This document shows, piece by piece, positions 42,540 to 52,383 of a stretch of 64,000 bases of DNA; positions within the stretch are counted from its first letter, which is position 1, and the number at the start of each line of letters is the position of its first letter. Under the pieces are notes generated by a model. It ran no database searches. It saw only the letters and a list, made by a program, of their open reading frames with translations, and was not told the DNA's origin. The position numbers and the translations under genes were made by a program. Source of the DNA: Flavobacteriaceae bacterium GSB9 (GTDB lineage Bacteria > Bacteroidota > Bacteroidia > Flavobacteriales > Flavobacteriaceae); NCBI GenBank assembly GCA_022749295.1, contig CP062007.1:2480001-2544000 (forward strand), written 5' to 3'.

Positions 42540-43817
42540 ATGGCCTGCGCTAGTTGCACAACCAAAGACGGCTCCCCAAAGGGCTGCAAAAACAATGGTA
42601 CCTGTGGTACAGATAGTTGTAATAAATTAACCGTTTTTGACTGGTTGGCAAACATGTCGTTGCCCAGTGGTGAAAAACCATATAATTGGGTTGAGGTGCG
42701 TTTTAAAAACGGCCGAAAAGAATATTACCACAATTCAGAAAACCTCACTTTAAGTATTGGCGATATAGTAGCTACCCAAGCAAAAGCAGGGCACGATATT
42801 GGTATGGTTACTCTTACAGGGGAATTGGTGCGCGTTCAAATGAAACGCAAAAACATACCAAATAACATTGAAGAAGGATTAAAAATATACCGAAAAGCCA
42901 GCCAAAAAGATATTGATATTTGGCAAAAAGCACGCGATAGGGAAGAGTCCATGAAGGTTAAAGCCCGCCAGTTTGCTATCGATTTAAGGTTGCAAATGAA
43001 AATTTCCGATATCGAATTTCAGGGCGATGCCAGCAAAGCAACCTTTTACTACACTGCAGAAGATCGCGTAGATTTTAGAGAGCTTATTAAAGTTTTTGCC
43101 CGAGAATTTCGCACAAGAATAGAAATGAGGCAAGTCGGTTTCCGTCAAGAAGCGGCCCGATTGGGCGGTATTGGATCTTGTGGACGCGAGTTATGTTGCT
43201 CCACTTGGCTAACCGATTTCCGTTCGGTAAGTACCTCGGCGGCGCGTTATCAGCAATTGTCGCTTAATCCCCAAAAATTAGCGGGGCAGTGCGGTAAATT
43301 AAAATGCTGCTTAAACTATGAGCTCGATACTTATCTGGATGCTTTAAAAGATTTTCCAAAAACTGATACTAAACTTTATACAGAAAAAGGCACAGCGGTA
43401 TGCCAAAAAACCGATATTTTTAAAGGACACATGTGGTACGCCTACGAAGGCGAATGGATGAACTGGCATAAAATAACCATAGACCAGGCCAATGAAATTA
43501 TTGAACTCAACAGGCAAAAGAAAAAAATTGCCAGTTTAGAAGAATACGCTTCCGATGTGGTTGAAGACACTAAAAACGAGTTTGAAAACGTTGTAGGTCA
43601 AGATAGTTTAACACGTTTCGATAATCCAAAGCGGAATAAAAAACGTAGAAGTAATAGAAGGAAGGGTAATCAAAGAAATAAGAAAAATGCCCAGGGCAGT
43701 AACGATGGTCAAAAGCAAACCCAGCCCCAAAATAAAAAACAAGGGCAGAAAAGAAACAAACGAAGAAAGAACAACAAACGAAAACCATCACAAAACAGTA
43801 AAAATGCTTCAAAATAA
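42540..43817 (+). CDS. ricT: RicT-like PSP1 domain protein (YaaT family)
   Basis: This 425-residue protein has a Cys-rich N-terminus (C-A-S-C, then five Cys by residue 26) and a PSP1 domain with GGIGSCGRELCCSTWL and QCGKLKCCLNYE. Residues 360-425 are a very basic, Lys/Asn/Arg/Gln-rich, disordered tail. In B. subtilis RicT is part of an iron-sulfur complex that tunes RNA cleavage by RNase Y. No RicA or RicF genes are nearby. The 155-bp leader (42384-42539) is AT-rich without a clear promoter. It overlaps gldH by 14 bp. Confidence 0.87.
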   Translation: MACASCTTKDGSPKGCKNNGTCGTDSCNKLTVFDWLANMSLPSGEKPYNWVEVRFKNGRKEYYHNSENLTLSIGDIVATQAKAGHDIGMVTLTGELVRVQMKRKNIPNNIEEGLKIYRKASQKDIDIWQKARDREESMKVKARQFAIDLRLQMKISDIEFQGDASKATFYYTAEDRVDFRELIKVFAREFRTRIEMRQVGFRQEAARLGGIGSCGRELCCSTWLTDFRSVSTSAARYQQLSLNPQKLAGQCGKLKCCLNYELDTYLDALKDFPKTDTKLYTEKGTAVCQKTDIFKGHMWYAYEGEWMNWHKITIDQANEIIELNRQKKKIASLEEYASDVVEDTKNEFENVVGQDSLTRFDNPKRNKKRRSNRRKGNQRNKKNAQGSNDGQKQTQPQNKKQGQKRNKRRKNNKRKPSQNSKNASK

Positions 43818-44298
43818 AGCCTATTTATTTTTAGTACTATTAGCGTCTTTGTTTGTTTGCTGCGATTCCAATCGGGTTTTCGATACTTATAAATCGGTGC
43901 CAAATAAATGGAACAAAGACTCTATTGTGAGCTTTAAAATTAACCCGCCAGATTCCATTAAACCTTATAATTTATTCGTCAATTTAAGAAATACCAACGC
44001 TTATAAATACAACAATTTATTTTTAATTGTAGAAATGGAATTTCCGCACGGTAAAACCGTAAAAGACACTTTAGAATACCGAATGGCCGCACCAGACGGA
44101 AAACTTTTGGGCACGGGTTACACCGATGTTAAGGAGAATAAATTATGGTATAAAGAGGCTGTTGTTTTTAATGAGTTGGGTGAATATACCGTTAACATAC
44201 AACACGCTATGCGAGAAACTGGTAAGGTAAACGGTGTAAAGGAATTAGAAGGTATTACCGATGTTGGTTTTAGAATTGAACATATAACGCGTAACTAA
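43804..44298 (+). CDS. gldH: Gliding motility lipoprotein GldH
   Basis: From the ATG at 43804 the product is 164 residues with a lipoprotein signal ending LFVCC and a beta-rich mature part. VFDTYKSVPNKWNKDSIVSFKI and LRNTNAYKYNNLFLIVEMEFPHGKTVKDTLEY are typical of GldH. It belongs to the gliding/type IX secretion set, though its exact role is unclear. The frame is open to 43687 upstream, but that part is the other frame of the ricT tail. It overlaps ricT by 14 bp and is followed 74 bp later by pbp1A. Confidence 0.9.
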   Translation: MLQNKAYLFLVLLASLFVCCDSNRVFDTYKSVPNKWNKDSIVSFKINPPDSIKPYNLFVNLRNTNAYKYNNLFLIVEMEFPHGKTVKDTLEYRMAAPDGKLLGTGYTDVKENKLWYKEAVVFNELGEYTVNIQHAMRETGKVNGVKELEGITDVGFRIEHITRN

Positions 44299-44372
44299 AT
44301 CATCACTCCTATCCTCCAGGATTTGTTTTTGGTGGATGCAAAAGAGGAAGTAATTTAATATTCAGAAATTAA

Positions 44373-46724
44373 ATGGCGAAAGCAAAAAAAGAAACAAAAG
44401 CAACTCCAGATTTTTCAAAGTATGTTCGTTTGTTCTGGATGCTTTTTTTAGCAGGTATATTTGCTGTAGGATTATTATTTTTATTGGCCTCTTGGGGCGT
44501 ATTTGGCGAAATGCCAGACCATACACAACTCGAAAATCCTCGAACCAATCTAGCGACCGAAATTATCTCTTCAGATGGACAAACGCTAGGTAAGTTTTAT
44601 TACAACGACAATAGAACACCCGTAAGCTACAATGATTTGCCAGAGCATTTGGTAAACGCTTTAATTGCTACCGAAGATGCACGTTTTCACGAGCATTCAG
44701 GTATTGATGCCCGGGGTACTTTAAGGGCTGTTATCAAGCTTGGGAGTGGCGGCGGAGCGAGTACCATTTCGCAACAGTTGGCCAAGCAGTTGTTCCATGG
44801 TGAAGGCTCAAGGAATATTCTAGAACGCATCCTTCAAAAAATAAAAGAATGGGTTATAGCTATTCGTTTGGAACGCCAATACACTAAAGAAGAAATCATT
44901 GCGCAATACTTCAATATTTATGATTTTTTAAATAATGCAGATGGCATTCGAAGTGCATCAAGAATTTACTTCGGAAAAGAACCTAAAGACCTAGACCTTA
45001 AAGAATCGGCGATGTTGGTGGGCATGTTTAAAAATTCAGCTTTATACAACCCCAGAAGAAATCCGGTTGGCGTAAAAAATAGGCGTAATGTGGTGTTGAG
45101 CCAAATGGAAAAATATGGCTACATCAATGAAAAAGTGAAAGATTCGCTTCAGCAAACAGAACTCGATCTAAATTATACTCCAGAATCGCATCGCGAGGGT
45201 ATTGCAACTTATTTTAGAGGGTATTTGGATGGCTTTATGAAAGAATGGATTGCAAACAACCCAAAGCCCGATGGGTCGAAATGGAATTTGTACAACGACG
45301 GATTAAAAATTTACACCACCATCGATTCGCGGATGCAGCAATACGCTGAAGATGCTGTACAGCAGCACATGGCAAAGTTGCAGACTGAATTTTTTCATCA
45401 AAATACGCCAGATAGAAATCCAACAGCACCATTTTTAGAGTTAGATCAAACAGAACTCAATGATTTAATGAACCGTTCCATGAGGCAATCAGAACGTTGG
45501 AGACACATGAAATACGATTTAAAAAAGTCTAATAAAGAGATAATAGAATCATTCAAAAAACCAACTCAAATGACGGTTTTTCAATGGAAAGAAGGACAGC
45601 CTTCAGAAATTGATACTATTATGAAACCCATCGATTCCATGCGTTATTATAAATCGTTCTTACGTACGGGTATGATGTCCATGAATCCGCAAACGGGACA
45701 TGTAAAAGCTTGGGTTGGCGGTATTAATTACAGGCATTTCCAGTACGATATGGTTAAACAAGGTAGGCGCCAAGTAGGTTCCACTTTTAAGCCGTTTGTA
45801 TATGCATCGGCCATAGACCAATTGCATTATTCGCCTTGTGATGAATTTCCAGACGTACCATTCTGTATCGAGGCCAACAAATATGGAAATCCAGAAGAAT
45901 GGTGTCCCAAGAATTCTGGCGGCGCCAACGATTATGGGGGTACTAGAACTTTAAAAAGTGCTTTGGCTAATTCGGTTAATACCATCACAGCACAGTTAAT
46001 GGATAAAGTTGGTCCGCAAACGGTAGCCGATTTGGTTAAGAAATTAGGCGTAGATTCTCCCGTGCCGGCTGTACCTTCCATAGCCTTAGGAACACCCGAT
46101 ATCAGTATTTACGAAATGGTTGGAGCCTATTCAGCATTTGCCAATCAAGGCGTTTACACCAAGCCTGTCATGGTTACCAATATTGAAGATAAAAACGGAA
46201 CTATTCTATATCAGTTTAAACCTGAAACCCGCGATGTTTTGAGCGATGAAGCGGCGTATGTAACGGTTAAACTTTTAGAAGGTGTTACACAAGGCGGGTC
46301 TGGTACGCGTTTACGGCATAAATGGGCTGTTAACGTTCCGGTTTATAAGGAAGTGATTACCGGCTATCCATATGCCTTTGAAAACCCCATAGCAGGAAAA
46401 ACAGGAACCACACAAAATCAAAGTGATGGCTGGTTTATGGGTATGGTACCTAATTTGGTAACAGGCGTTTGGGTTGGTGCAGAAGACCGTGCAGCGCATT
46501 TTGCGAGCATAACTTACGGACAAGGTGCTACTATGGCCTTGCCTATTTGGGGCTTGTATATGAAAAAATGCTATGACGACCCAGAATTGAATGTTTCAAA
46601 AGATGAATTTCCAGAGCCCGAAAACCTTTCCATTCGGGTGGATTGTTCTGAAACAACTCAAGAGGATGATCAGGATGGCCCAAGTACCATAGAAGATACC
46701 GCAGATGATTTGGATTTTGGGTAG
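44373..46724 (+). CDS. Bifunctional penicillin-binding protein 1A
   Basis: This 783-residue class A PBP has one N-terminal membrane helix (about 20-45), a GT51 glycosyltransferase domain (LIATEDARFHEHSGIDARGTLRAV, GASTISQQLAKQL) and a transpeptidase domain with STFK (GSTFKPFVYA), SVN (ALANSVNTITAQ) and KTGTTQ. It polymerises and cross-links peptidoglycan. An acidic tail ends the protein. The ricT-gldH-pbp1A order is common in flavobacteria. Confidence 0.96.
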   Translation: MAKAKKETKATPDFSKYVRLFWMLFLAGIFAVGLLFLLASWGVFGEMPDHTQLENPRTNLATEIISSDGQTLGKFYYNDNRTPVSYNDLPEHLVNALIATEDARFHEHSGIDARGTLRAVIKLGSGGGASTISQQLAKQLFHGEGSRNILERILQKIKEWVIAIRLERQYTKEEIIAQYFNIYDFLNNADGIRSASRIYFGKEPKDLDLKESAMLVGMFKNSALYNPRRNPVGVKNRRNVVLSQMEKYGYINEKVKDSLQQTELDLNYTPESHREGIATYFRGYLDGFMKEWIANNPKPDGSKWNLYNDGLKIYTTIDSRMQQYAEDAVQQHMAKLQTEFFHQNTPDRNPTAPFLELDQTELNDLMNRSMRQSERWRHMKYDLKKSNKEIIESFKKPTQMTVFQWKEGQPSEIDTIMKPIDSMRYYKSFLRTGMMSMNPQTGHVKAWVGGINYRHFQYDMVKQGRRQVGSTFKPFVYASAIDQLHYSPCDEFPDVPFCIEANKYGNPEEWCPKNSGGANDYGGTRTLKSALANSVNTITAQLMDKVGPQTVADLVKKLGVDSPVPAVPSIALGTPDISIYEMVGAYSAFANQGVYTKPVMVTNIEDKNGTILYQFKPETRDVLSDEAAYVTVKLLEGVTQGGSGTRLRHKWAVNVPVYKEVITGYPYAFENPIAGKTGTTQNQSDGWFMGMVPNLVTGVWVGAEDRAAHFASITYGQGATMALPIWGLYMKKCYDDPELNVSKDEFPEPENLSIRVDCSETTQEDDQDGPSTIEDTADDLDFG

Positions 46725-46777
46725 TAAAGAGCGTTAATTGTTAATTTATAATATAGATTGGTTTCCAATAACTGCCA

Positions 46778-47614
46778 ATGAACAAACTACTGTCTTGTTT
46801 ACTATTTTTTTCTTCAGTATTCAGCATTGCTCAAAACAGAGATTTCTTTTTTGAAATTAGGCATCAGCCAAATTCTGAGTATCTTTCTATATGCGAAAAA
46901 TCGATAAAATTCAAAACAAAAAAAGAGGCAGATAAAGAAATGCTGAGGGTTTTTGATTCTATTGGTTTAAAAAGGATACGAAAAGGTGATAAAAAAGAAA
47001 CATATAAAGTCTTAACAATAACTAAAGAGCAAAAGAAAAATCACACCATTCCAATAGAGATTTTAGCTTATGATTTTAAGTTTGAAGGAGACCTAGACAA
47101 AGAAAAGATAAACGAAACATTTAATTTCGAATCAATCCAAGCCAAAGGCTATGTTGATTTTGAAAATAAACTTACTGTTAATGAATTTTTAATCGATAAT
47201 GAGCAAAGTGATAAACAGGCTGAAGCAATTAAAAAAATCGAGAATAGAGAAATCTGTTTTGATTTTCCTAAACACACAATTGGGATTGGAGAAAGTTTTT
47301 CTTTTGAACACATTGTTTATTATAGTATTCCAATGCGGGGAGATGATTTTTATAGTGCAAATTGTACAGCAACATTAGTTAAAGTGAAAAAAGATATTGC
47401 TTATTTTAAAATTTCATCTAAGCAACAGTCTGAAAACTCAAGTTATGATTTGGTTGTAAGGGGTAGTTTTAAATTTAACATTGAGAAAAATTATGCTAGC
47501 TATTTATTTTTACAAAGCGAATTGCATGTTAGCGAAGCTATTGATGATTTAACACTGATTGAGCATGATTACACTGAACAAAATAAAGTTGCGACGGTAT
47601 TGAAAAACAATTAA
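46778..47614 (+). CDS. Exported protein of unknown function
   Basis: This 278-residue protein has a signal peptide (MNKLLSCLLFFSSVFSIAQ) and a Lys/Glu-rich, beta-like mature part with FDFPKHTIGIGESFSFEHIVYYSIPMRGDDF in the middle and Tyr-rich strands towards the end. I do not recognise a family. The codon mix is more AT-rich (many AAA, TTT) than in its neighbours, which may point to later acquisition. It lies between pbp1A (53 bp away) and a convergent acetoacetyl-CoA synthetase. It is probably periplasmic or outer-membrane. Confidence 0.7.
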   Translation: MNKLLSCLLFFSSVFSIAQNRDFFFEIRHQPNSEYLSICEKSIKFKTKKEADKEMLRVFDSIGLKRIRKGDKKETYKVLTITKEQKKNHTIPIEILAYDFKFEGDLDKEKINETFNFESIQAKGYVDFENKLTVNEFLIDNEQSDKQAEAIKKIENREICFDFPKHTIGIGESFSFEHIVYYSIPMRGDDFYSANCTATLVKVKKDIAYFKISSKQQSENSSYDLVVRGSFKFNIEKNYASYLFLQSELHVSEAIDDLTLIEHDYTEQNKVATVLKNN

Positions 47615-47642
47615 ATTTTCGCAGAAAAAGTTTGGGATATAC

Positions 47643-49607
47643 TCAAATCTGTTCGGCAAACGCCACAAAAAACTCTACCGACTCAGGGTTTTTCATAGAG
47701 TCAACATTTATCGATTTTTCCAATGGCCTTTTCATTAAAATTTTTTTAACGGGCGCTTCCATTTTTTTACCGCTAATGGTATAAGGGATGTCTGGCACCT
47801 CTATAATTTCGTCGGGTACATGCCGTGGCGAATATTCGGTTTTTAATTGCGTGTTAATTTGGTTTTTAATAGCATCGGTCAATTCAACCCCAGGTTTCAT
47901 TTTAATAAATAGGGGCATGTAGTGTTTACCGCCGTCGAGTTCCAAATTCACAATTAAAGCATCTTCAATCGTTTTGATTTTATTAATGCTTCTATAAATT
48001 TCACTGGTACCAATACGTATACCATGTCGGTTTAAAGTGGCGTCAGAGCGTCCGTAAATAACAATACCCTTAGTTTTAGAATTGATTTTTATAAAATCGC
48101 CGTGGCGCCACTTGCCAGGATAATGTTCAAAATAACTGGCTTTGTAACGTTTTTTGTTTTCATCATTCCAGAAATAAAGGGGCATGGAGGGCATGGGTTT
48201 GTCGATAACCATTTCGCCTAAATCGTCTTCAACTGAATTTCCATTTTCATCGTAAGCATATAACGAAACGCCCAAAGCGCGGCATTGAATTTCGCCAGAA
48301 TGGACCGCATAAAACGGCATACCACCAACAAAAGCGGTGCATACATCAGTACCACCAGCCATAGAGCATAACCAAACATCATCTTTTATGCTGTTGTACA
48401 CGTAGTCAAAAGCTTCAAAAGGCAATGGTGCACCCGTAGAGCTTATAGAGCGAATAGTACCAAGATTATAATTGTTTTTGGGTTCTATTTTCTTTTTCAT
48501 GCTGGCTACTAAAAATGGTGCACTCGTCCCGAAATGGTTAATTCCGGTGTCATCAGAAAACGCCCAAAGTTTATCAAAATTGGGGTAGGTAGGGCTGCCG
48601 TCGTATAGCACAATGGCCGAACCCATTAATAGGGCAGATTGTAAAAAATTCCACATCATCCAACCCGTTGTAGTGTACCAAAAATAGCGTTCCCCAGCGT
48701 GGACATCGTTTTGAAAAGCCATGTATTTGAGGTGCTCTAACAATATGCCACCATGAGAGTGTACAATAGCTTTTGGTAAACCTGTGGTGCCAGATGAGTA
48801 TAACACCCAGATAGGGTGACTGAAATCTACGGCCTCAAAAACTAAAGAATGCGCTTTGGTCTCGAATACATGGTTAATGTTCACAAAATCCTTTGGGAAA
48901 TTCGATATATCATCCTTTTTTAAATAGGGTAATACGATGACTTGTTGCAAAGTGGGTAGGGCTTTGGCAATACTTTTCGCGATGTTTGTTTTATCGTAAG
49001 GTTTGCCGTTATAATAATAGCCGTCTGTTGTAATGAACACTTTCGGTTTTATTTGTGCGAAGCGGTCTATAACGCTTTCGGTGCCAAAATCTGGCGAGGT
49101 GCTCGACCAAATAGCTCCTATGGAATTAACGGCCAGGAATGAAATGGTAGCCTCCGGAACGTTTGGTAAAAAAGCTACAACACAATCGCCTTTAGTAACA
49201 CCAATTGATTTTAAATAAGCAGCCATGGCAGCTACTTTTTGTTTAAGGTCTTGCCAGGATAGTTCTGAATATTCGTCTTGTTCGTTATTGAAAATAATAG
49301 CGGTTTCTTGGGCTAAATTGTGTCTAAAAACATGTTCGGCATAGTTTAGTTTAGCGCCATCAAACCATTTAAAATTGGGCATAGTCGTCATTTCTAATAC
49401 CGAGTTGTAATCGCTATGTGAAATCACTTTAAAATATTGCCAAATGCTTTCCCAAAAGGCCTCTATGTGGTTCACAGACCATTGCCATAAATCGTCATAA
49501 GACTCAAAATGGAGTTGGTGATGTTCCATAAGCCATTTTTTGTAATCAAATAAGTGACTATTTTCTTTAAAAGCTATTGAGCCTACCCAAAGTTTTTTTT
49601 CTGACAT
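47643..49607 (-). CDS. Acetoacetate--CoA ligase
   Basis: This 654-residue adenylate-forming enzyme has the phosphate loop YSSGTTGLPKAIVHSHGG, the A-site SISSTGAPLPFEAFDYVY, the GGTDVCTAF element, the hinge region YGRSDATLNRHGIRIGTSEIY and the C-terminal catalytic Lys in ISGKKMEAPVKKIL. This length and the early FKWFDGAKLNYAEH are typical of acetoacetyl-CoA synthetase. It activates acetoacetate for lipid or amino acid use. It stands alone, with a 382-bp gap upstream. Confidence 0.93.
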   Translation of the reverse strand: MSEKKLWVGSIAFKENSHLFDYKKWLMEHHQLHFESYDDLWQWSVNHIEAFWESIWQYFKVISHSDYNSVLEMTTMPNFKWFDGAKLNYAEHVFRHNLAQETAIIFNNEQDEYSELSWQDLKQKVAAMAAYLKSIGVTKGDCVVAFLPNVPEATISFLAVNSIGAIWSSTSPDFGTESVIDRFAQIKPKVFITTDGYYYNGKPYDKTNIAKSIAKALPTLQQVIVLPYLKKDDISNFPKDFVNINHVFETKAHSLVFEAVDFSHPIWVLYSSGTTGLPKAIVHSHGGILLEHLKYMAFQNDVHAGERYFWYTTTGWMMWNFLQSALLMGSAIVLYDGSPTYPNFDKLWAFSDDTGINHFGTSAPFLVASMKKKIEPKNNYNLGTIRSISSTGAPLPFEAFDYVYNSIKDDVWLCSMAGGTDVCTAFVGGMPFYAVHSGEIQCRALGVSLYAYDENGNSVEDDLGEMVIDKPMPSMPLYFWNDENKKRYKASYFEHYPGKWRHGDFIKINSKTKGIVIYGRSDATLNRHGIRIGTSEIYRSINKIKTIEDALIVNLELDGGKHYMPLFIKMKPGVELTDAIKNQINTQLKTEYSPRHVPDEIIEVPDIPYTISGKKMEAPVKKILMKRPLEKSINVDSMKNPESVEFFVAFAEQI

Positions 49608-49667
49608 CTTATTCAGTTTAGAGTGTTATAAAGATAAGTAATCTATAAAGATGAAAAGGATTTTTAG

Positions 49668-49755
49668 TTCATTTCAAAATCGCTTTCAATCGAAATGAAG
49701 GTTTTCAAATTTAGGAAAAACCCGATGAAATGTTAAATAAAAATGCATTTCATCG
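49668..49755. other. Two nested hairpin-forming repeats in the AACS-upstream gap
   Basis: TTCATTTC (49668-49675) pairs with GAAATGAA (49692-49699), and CGATGAAATG (49723-49732) pairs perfectly with CATTTCATCG (49746-49755). No T-tract immediately follows either stem. This lies in the 382-bp stretch 49608-49989 between AACS and the ABC gene; the only other content I see there is the 42-codon frame at 49867-49995. Confidence 0.5.
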
Positions 49756-49866
49756 ATTATTTATGTTTTTGAACTGATTTTTTAAAAAAAAGTTTGATAT
49801 TAGCAGTCCCCAAAGATACTAAGTCAAATTAATAGATTTTACCAAATCTACCATAAATTTAAACTT

Positions 49867-49995
49867 ATGAATATTGCAACAAATCTACCTGAACAACCTA
49901 CTAATGATGAGAGCAAATTCAAAGAAACTCTTAAAGAGAATTTGCAATTTTTTAAAAGTTTAGTTTATTTAACCAAAAAGGTTTTCATGCTATAA
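49867..49995 (+). CDS. Possible 42-residue small protein
   Basis: A short frame from ATG at 49867 encodes 42 residues: a polar start (MNIATNLPEQPTNDESK) then an amphipathic, Lys/Phe-rich helix (LKENLQFFKSLVYLTKKVF). It overlaps by 6 bp the end of the convergent ABC gene. There is no clear Shine-Dalgarno or promoter. It could be a small membrane-associated peptide or a chance frame. Confidence 0.35.
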   Translation: MNIATNLPEQPTNDESKFKETLKENLQFFKSLVYLTKKVFML

Positions 49996-51669
49996 CCCTT
50001 TGGGAATAGCATGAATTAACTTTTTGGTATATTCTTTTTTGGGCGTGCTGTAAATTACGTCGGCATCGTCCAATTCTTCAATTTTTCCTTGGTTCATTAC
50101 CAATAGTTGGTCGCTCATATACTTAACTACGGCCAAATCGTGCGATATAAAAATATAGGTAAAACCGAAATCTTCTTTCAGCTCATTCAATAAATTCAAC
50201 ACTTGTGCTTGAACCGATATGTCGAGCGCCGAAACTGATTCGTCGCAAACAATTAGTTTAGGTTGTAAAGCGATTGTTCTGGCAATACCAATGCGCTGAC
50301 GTTGTCCTCCGGAAAATTCATGAGGATAACGGTTAAAATACGCTTCAGATAAGCCCACGCGGTTTAATATGTCAACGGTTTTTTCTTTACGCTCAGCATC
50401 AGAGCCATAAAGACCGTGTACTTTCATGGGTTCCATAATGGCCTCGCCAACGGGTATTCGAGGATTTAATGATGAGTAAGGATCTTGAAAAACAATTTGA
50501 ATTTCTTTACGAAGTTTTCGTGTTTCAGTCTTTGAAAGATTTATAATGTCTTTCCCTTTGTAAAAAATTTTTCCAGCGGTGGCTTTATCAAGTTGAAGGA
50601 TGGCATTGCCCAAGGTTGACTTTCCGCAGCCTGATTCGCCTACTAAGCCTAAAGTTTCTCCTTTAAACAACTTAAAGCTAACATCGTTTACCGCTTTAAA
50701 ACCTACAGCTTTTGAAAATAAGCCCGATTTTGAGATATATTCCTTTTCAAGGTTTATAACCTCCAAAAGCGGCGGTTTGCTGTAAATAGCTTTATGGTTC
50801 TTTTGGCGTTGTTCTTTAGTAACAATGTCGTTGGAAACAATACCTTTTAAATAATCTTGAATGGTAGGCAGTCTTTTTAATCGCGTATCTAATGATGGTC
50901 GCGAATTAATCAATGCTTTGGTGTAGTTGTGTTGTGGGTTTTTAAATATTTCAGAAACTGTGCCTTGTTCAACAATATCGCCTTTATACATCACCAAAAC
51001 CCGGTTGGCAATTTCAGAAATTAGTGCCAAATCGTGAGTGATAAAAATAATGCTCATTTTGGTGGCTTTCTGCAGGGCTTTTAACAGAGCAATAATCTCC
51101 TTTTGAACTGTTACATCGAGTGCGGTAGTGGGCTCGTCCGCAATTAAAATGTTGGGTTTACAGGCAATGGCCATGGCAATCATAACCCGTTGTTTTTGTC
51201 CGCCCGATATTTGATGTGGGTAAGTGCTATAAACGCGTTTAGGGTTGGGTAGCTTAACTCTTTCAAAAAGTTGGAGCGTTTCAGTTTTGGCGTCGCTTTT
51301 CGATAGATTGGTATGCTGAAATAAAATTTCCTCAACTTGTTTTCCGCAAGTCATTGATGGATTTAAAGAGCTCATAGGCTCTTGAAAAATCATAGCTATT
51401 TTGTTGCCTCTTATATTTTGAAACGCTTTGTTTGAAAGTCTAACTAAATTTTGGTTTTGGTAAATGATTTCGCCATTGGAAATGGTCGCTATTTTCTTTG
51501 GAAGCAACCCAAGAATAGCCAATGAAGACACCGATTTTCCTGAACCCGATTCGCCCACAATGCCTAGAATTTCATTTTTATTTAGGTGGTACGAAATGTC
51601 GTGAATGACTTTATTGTTGCCAAATGAAATAGATAGGTTGTTGATGTTTAGAATTGTGGTTTCCGTCAT
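49990..51669 (-). CDS. Oligopeptide-type ABC transporter, fused double ATP-binding protein
   Basis: This 559-residue protein has two nucleotide-binding domains in one chain. The first has [15 protein letters not shown] and [12 protein letters not shown]; the second has [15 protein letters not shown] and [12 protein letters not shown]. The second Walker B ends in DES rather than DEP, as is common in DppF-like domains. The arrangement is that of YejF/GsiA and matches DppD-DppF fused. It should power import of di- or oligopeptides, but permease and binding protein genes are not in the window. It directly follows the exonuclease gene. Confidence 0.92.
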   Translation of the reverse strand: MTETTILNINNLSISFGNNKVIHDISYHLNKNEILGIVGESGSGKSVSSLAILGLLPKKIATISNGEIIYQNQNLVRLSNKAFQNIRGNKIAMIFQEPMSSLNPSMTCGKQVEEILFQHTNLSKSDAKTETLQLFERVKLPNPKRVYSTYPHQISGGQKQRVMIAMAIACKPNILIADEPTTALDVTVQKEIIALLKALQKATKMSIIFITHDLALISEIANRVLVMYKGDIVEQGTVSEIFKNPQHNYTKALINSRPSLDTRLKRLPTIQDYLKGIVSNDIVTKEQRQKNHKAIYSKPPLLEVINLEKEYISKSGLFSKAVGFKAVNDVSFKLFKGETLGLVGESGCGKSTLGNAILQLDKATAGKIFYKGKDIINLSKTETRKLRKEIQIVFQDPYSSLNPRIPVGEAIMEPMKVHGLYGSDAERKEKTVDILNRVGLSEAYFNRYPHEFSGGQRQRIGIARTIALQPKLIVCDESVSALDISVQAQVLNLLNELKEDFGFTYIFISHDLAVVKYMSDQLLVMNQGKIEELDDADVIYSTPKKEYTKKLIHAIPKGL

Positions 51670-52383
51670 TTAAATATGAATAATTTCATTGTTGTGCAAC
51701 AGCTCATTTCCGCGTAAGCGCAGAAATATTTGGGCAACTGCAATAGTGTCTTTTTCGCAGTAAGTAATTATCCGGTCTATTTCCTTGTCCTCATAATAAA
51801 CACGGTATACTTCGCTGCCATCAATATCGTCTTTGGGTGAGGGAATGCCCAAAACATGGGTAAGCAATTTTAGTGACGTATAGGTTTTGTAATCGCCAAA
51901 TTTCCAGAGTTCCAAAGTATCCAAATGAGGCACCTCCCAAGGTTTTTTGCCAAATAAATTCAGTTTATATGGCAATTCAATATTGTGAATAATCATGCGG
52001 CGCGCAATATATGGAAAGTCAAATTCCTTGCCGTTATGGGCACAAAGCAAGTGTTTGCTTTGGCTGAAATGTGATATGAGGAGATTTTTAAAGTCTTTAA
52101 GAATTTTAACTTCATCGCCATAAAAGGAGGTAACGCGAAAGGTGCGCAAGTCGTTCAAAATATTGAAATAGCCTACCGAGATACAAACTATTTTACCAAA
52201 TTCGGACCAAATGCCGGCGCGTTCGTAAAATTCTTCGGCAGTAAAATCGTCCTTCCTTTGGTATTGCGATTTTTGTTCCCATAGCGCCTGCGTCGTTTCA
52301 TCCAAATCTGAAAAATTTTGAACTTCTGGAACCGTTTCAATATCTAGGAATAATATGTCTTCAAGATTGAGCTTGCTTATCAT
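51670..52383 (-). CDS. DnaQ-like 3'-5' exonuclease (predicted PolB-type)
   Basis: This 237-residue DEDDy-type nuclease has Exo I FLDIETVPE, Exo II in HNGKEFDFPYIARR and Exo III with YCEKDTIAVAQI. The same domain is found in many Bacteroidota as a stand-alone predicted 3'-5' exonuclease of the polymerase B type. It would trim single-stranded 3' ends, but its role is not established. Its start overlaps the serine hydrolase by 23 bp and it abuts the ABC gene. Confidence 0.87.
   Translation of the reverse strand: MISKLNLEDILFLDIETVPEVQNFSDLDETTQALWEQKSQYQRKDDFTAEEFYERAGIWSEFGKIVCISVGYFNILNDLRTFRVTSFYGDEVKILKDFKNLLISHFSQSKHLLCAHNGKEFDFPYIARRMIIHNIELPYKLNLFGKKPWEVPHLDTLELWKFGDYKTYTSLKLLTHVLGIPSPKDDIDGSEVYRVYYEDKEIDRIITYCEKDTIAVAQIFLRLRGNELLHNNEIIHI

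Noticed and set aside
50870-50897. GCAGTCTTTT...GTATCTAATG resembling the ECF promoter
   Set aside because: The first block has two mismatches, the spacing is about 3 bp too short, and it lies within the ABC transporter coding region.
51703-51728. ATTTCCGCG...GCGCAGAAAT palindrome-like stretch
   Set aside because: It is within the coding end of the exonuclease gene, is imperfect, and is explained by the protein sequence LRLRGNEL.
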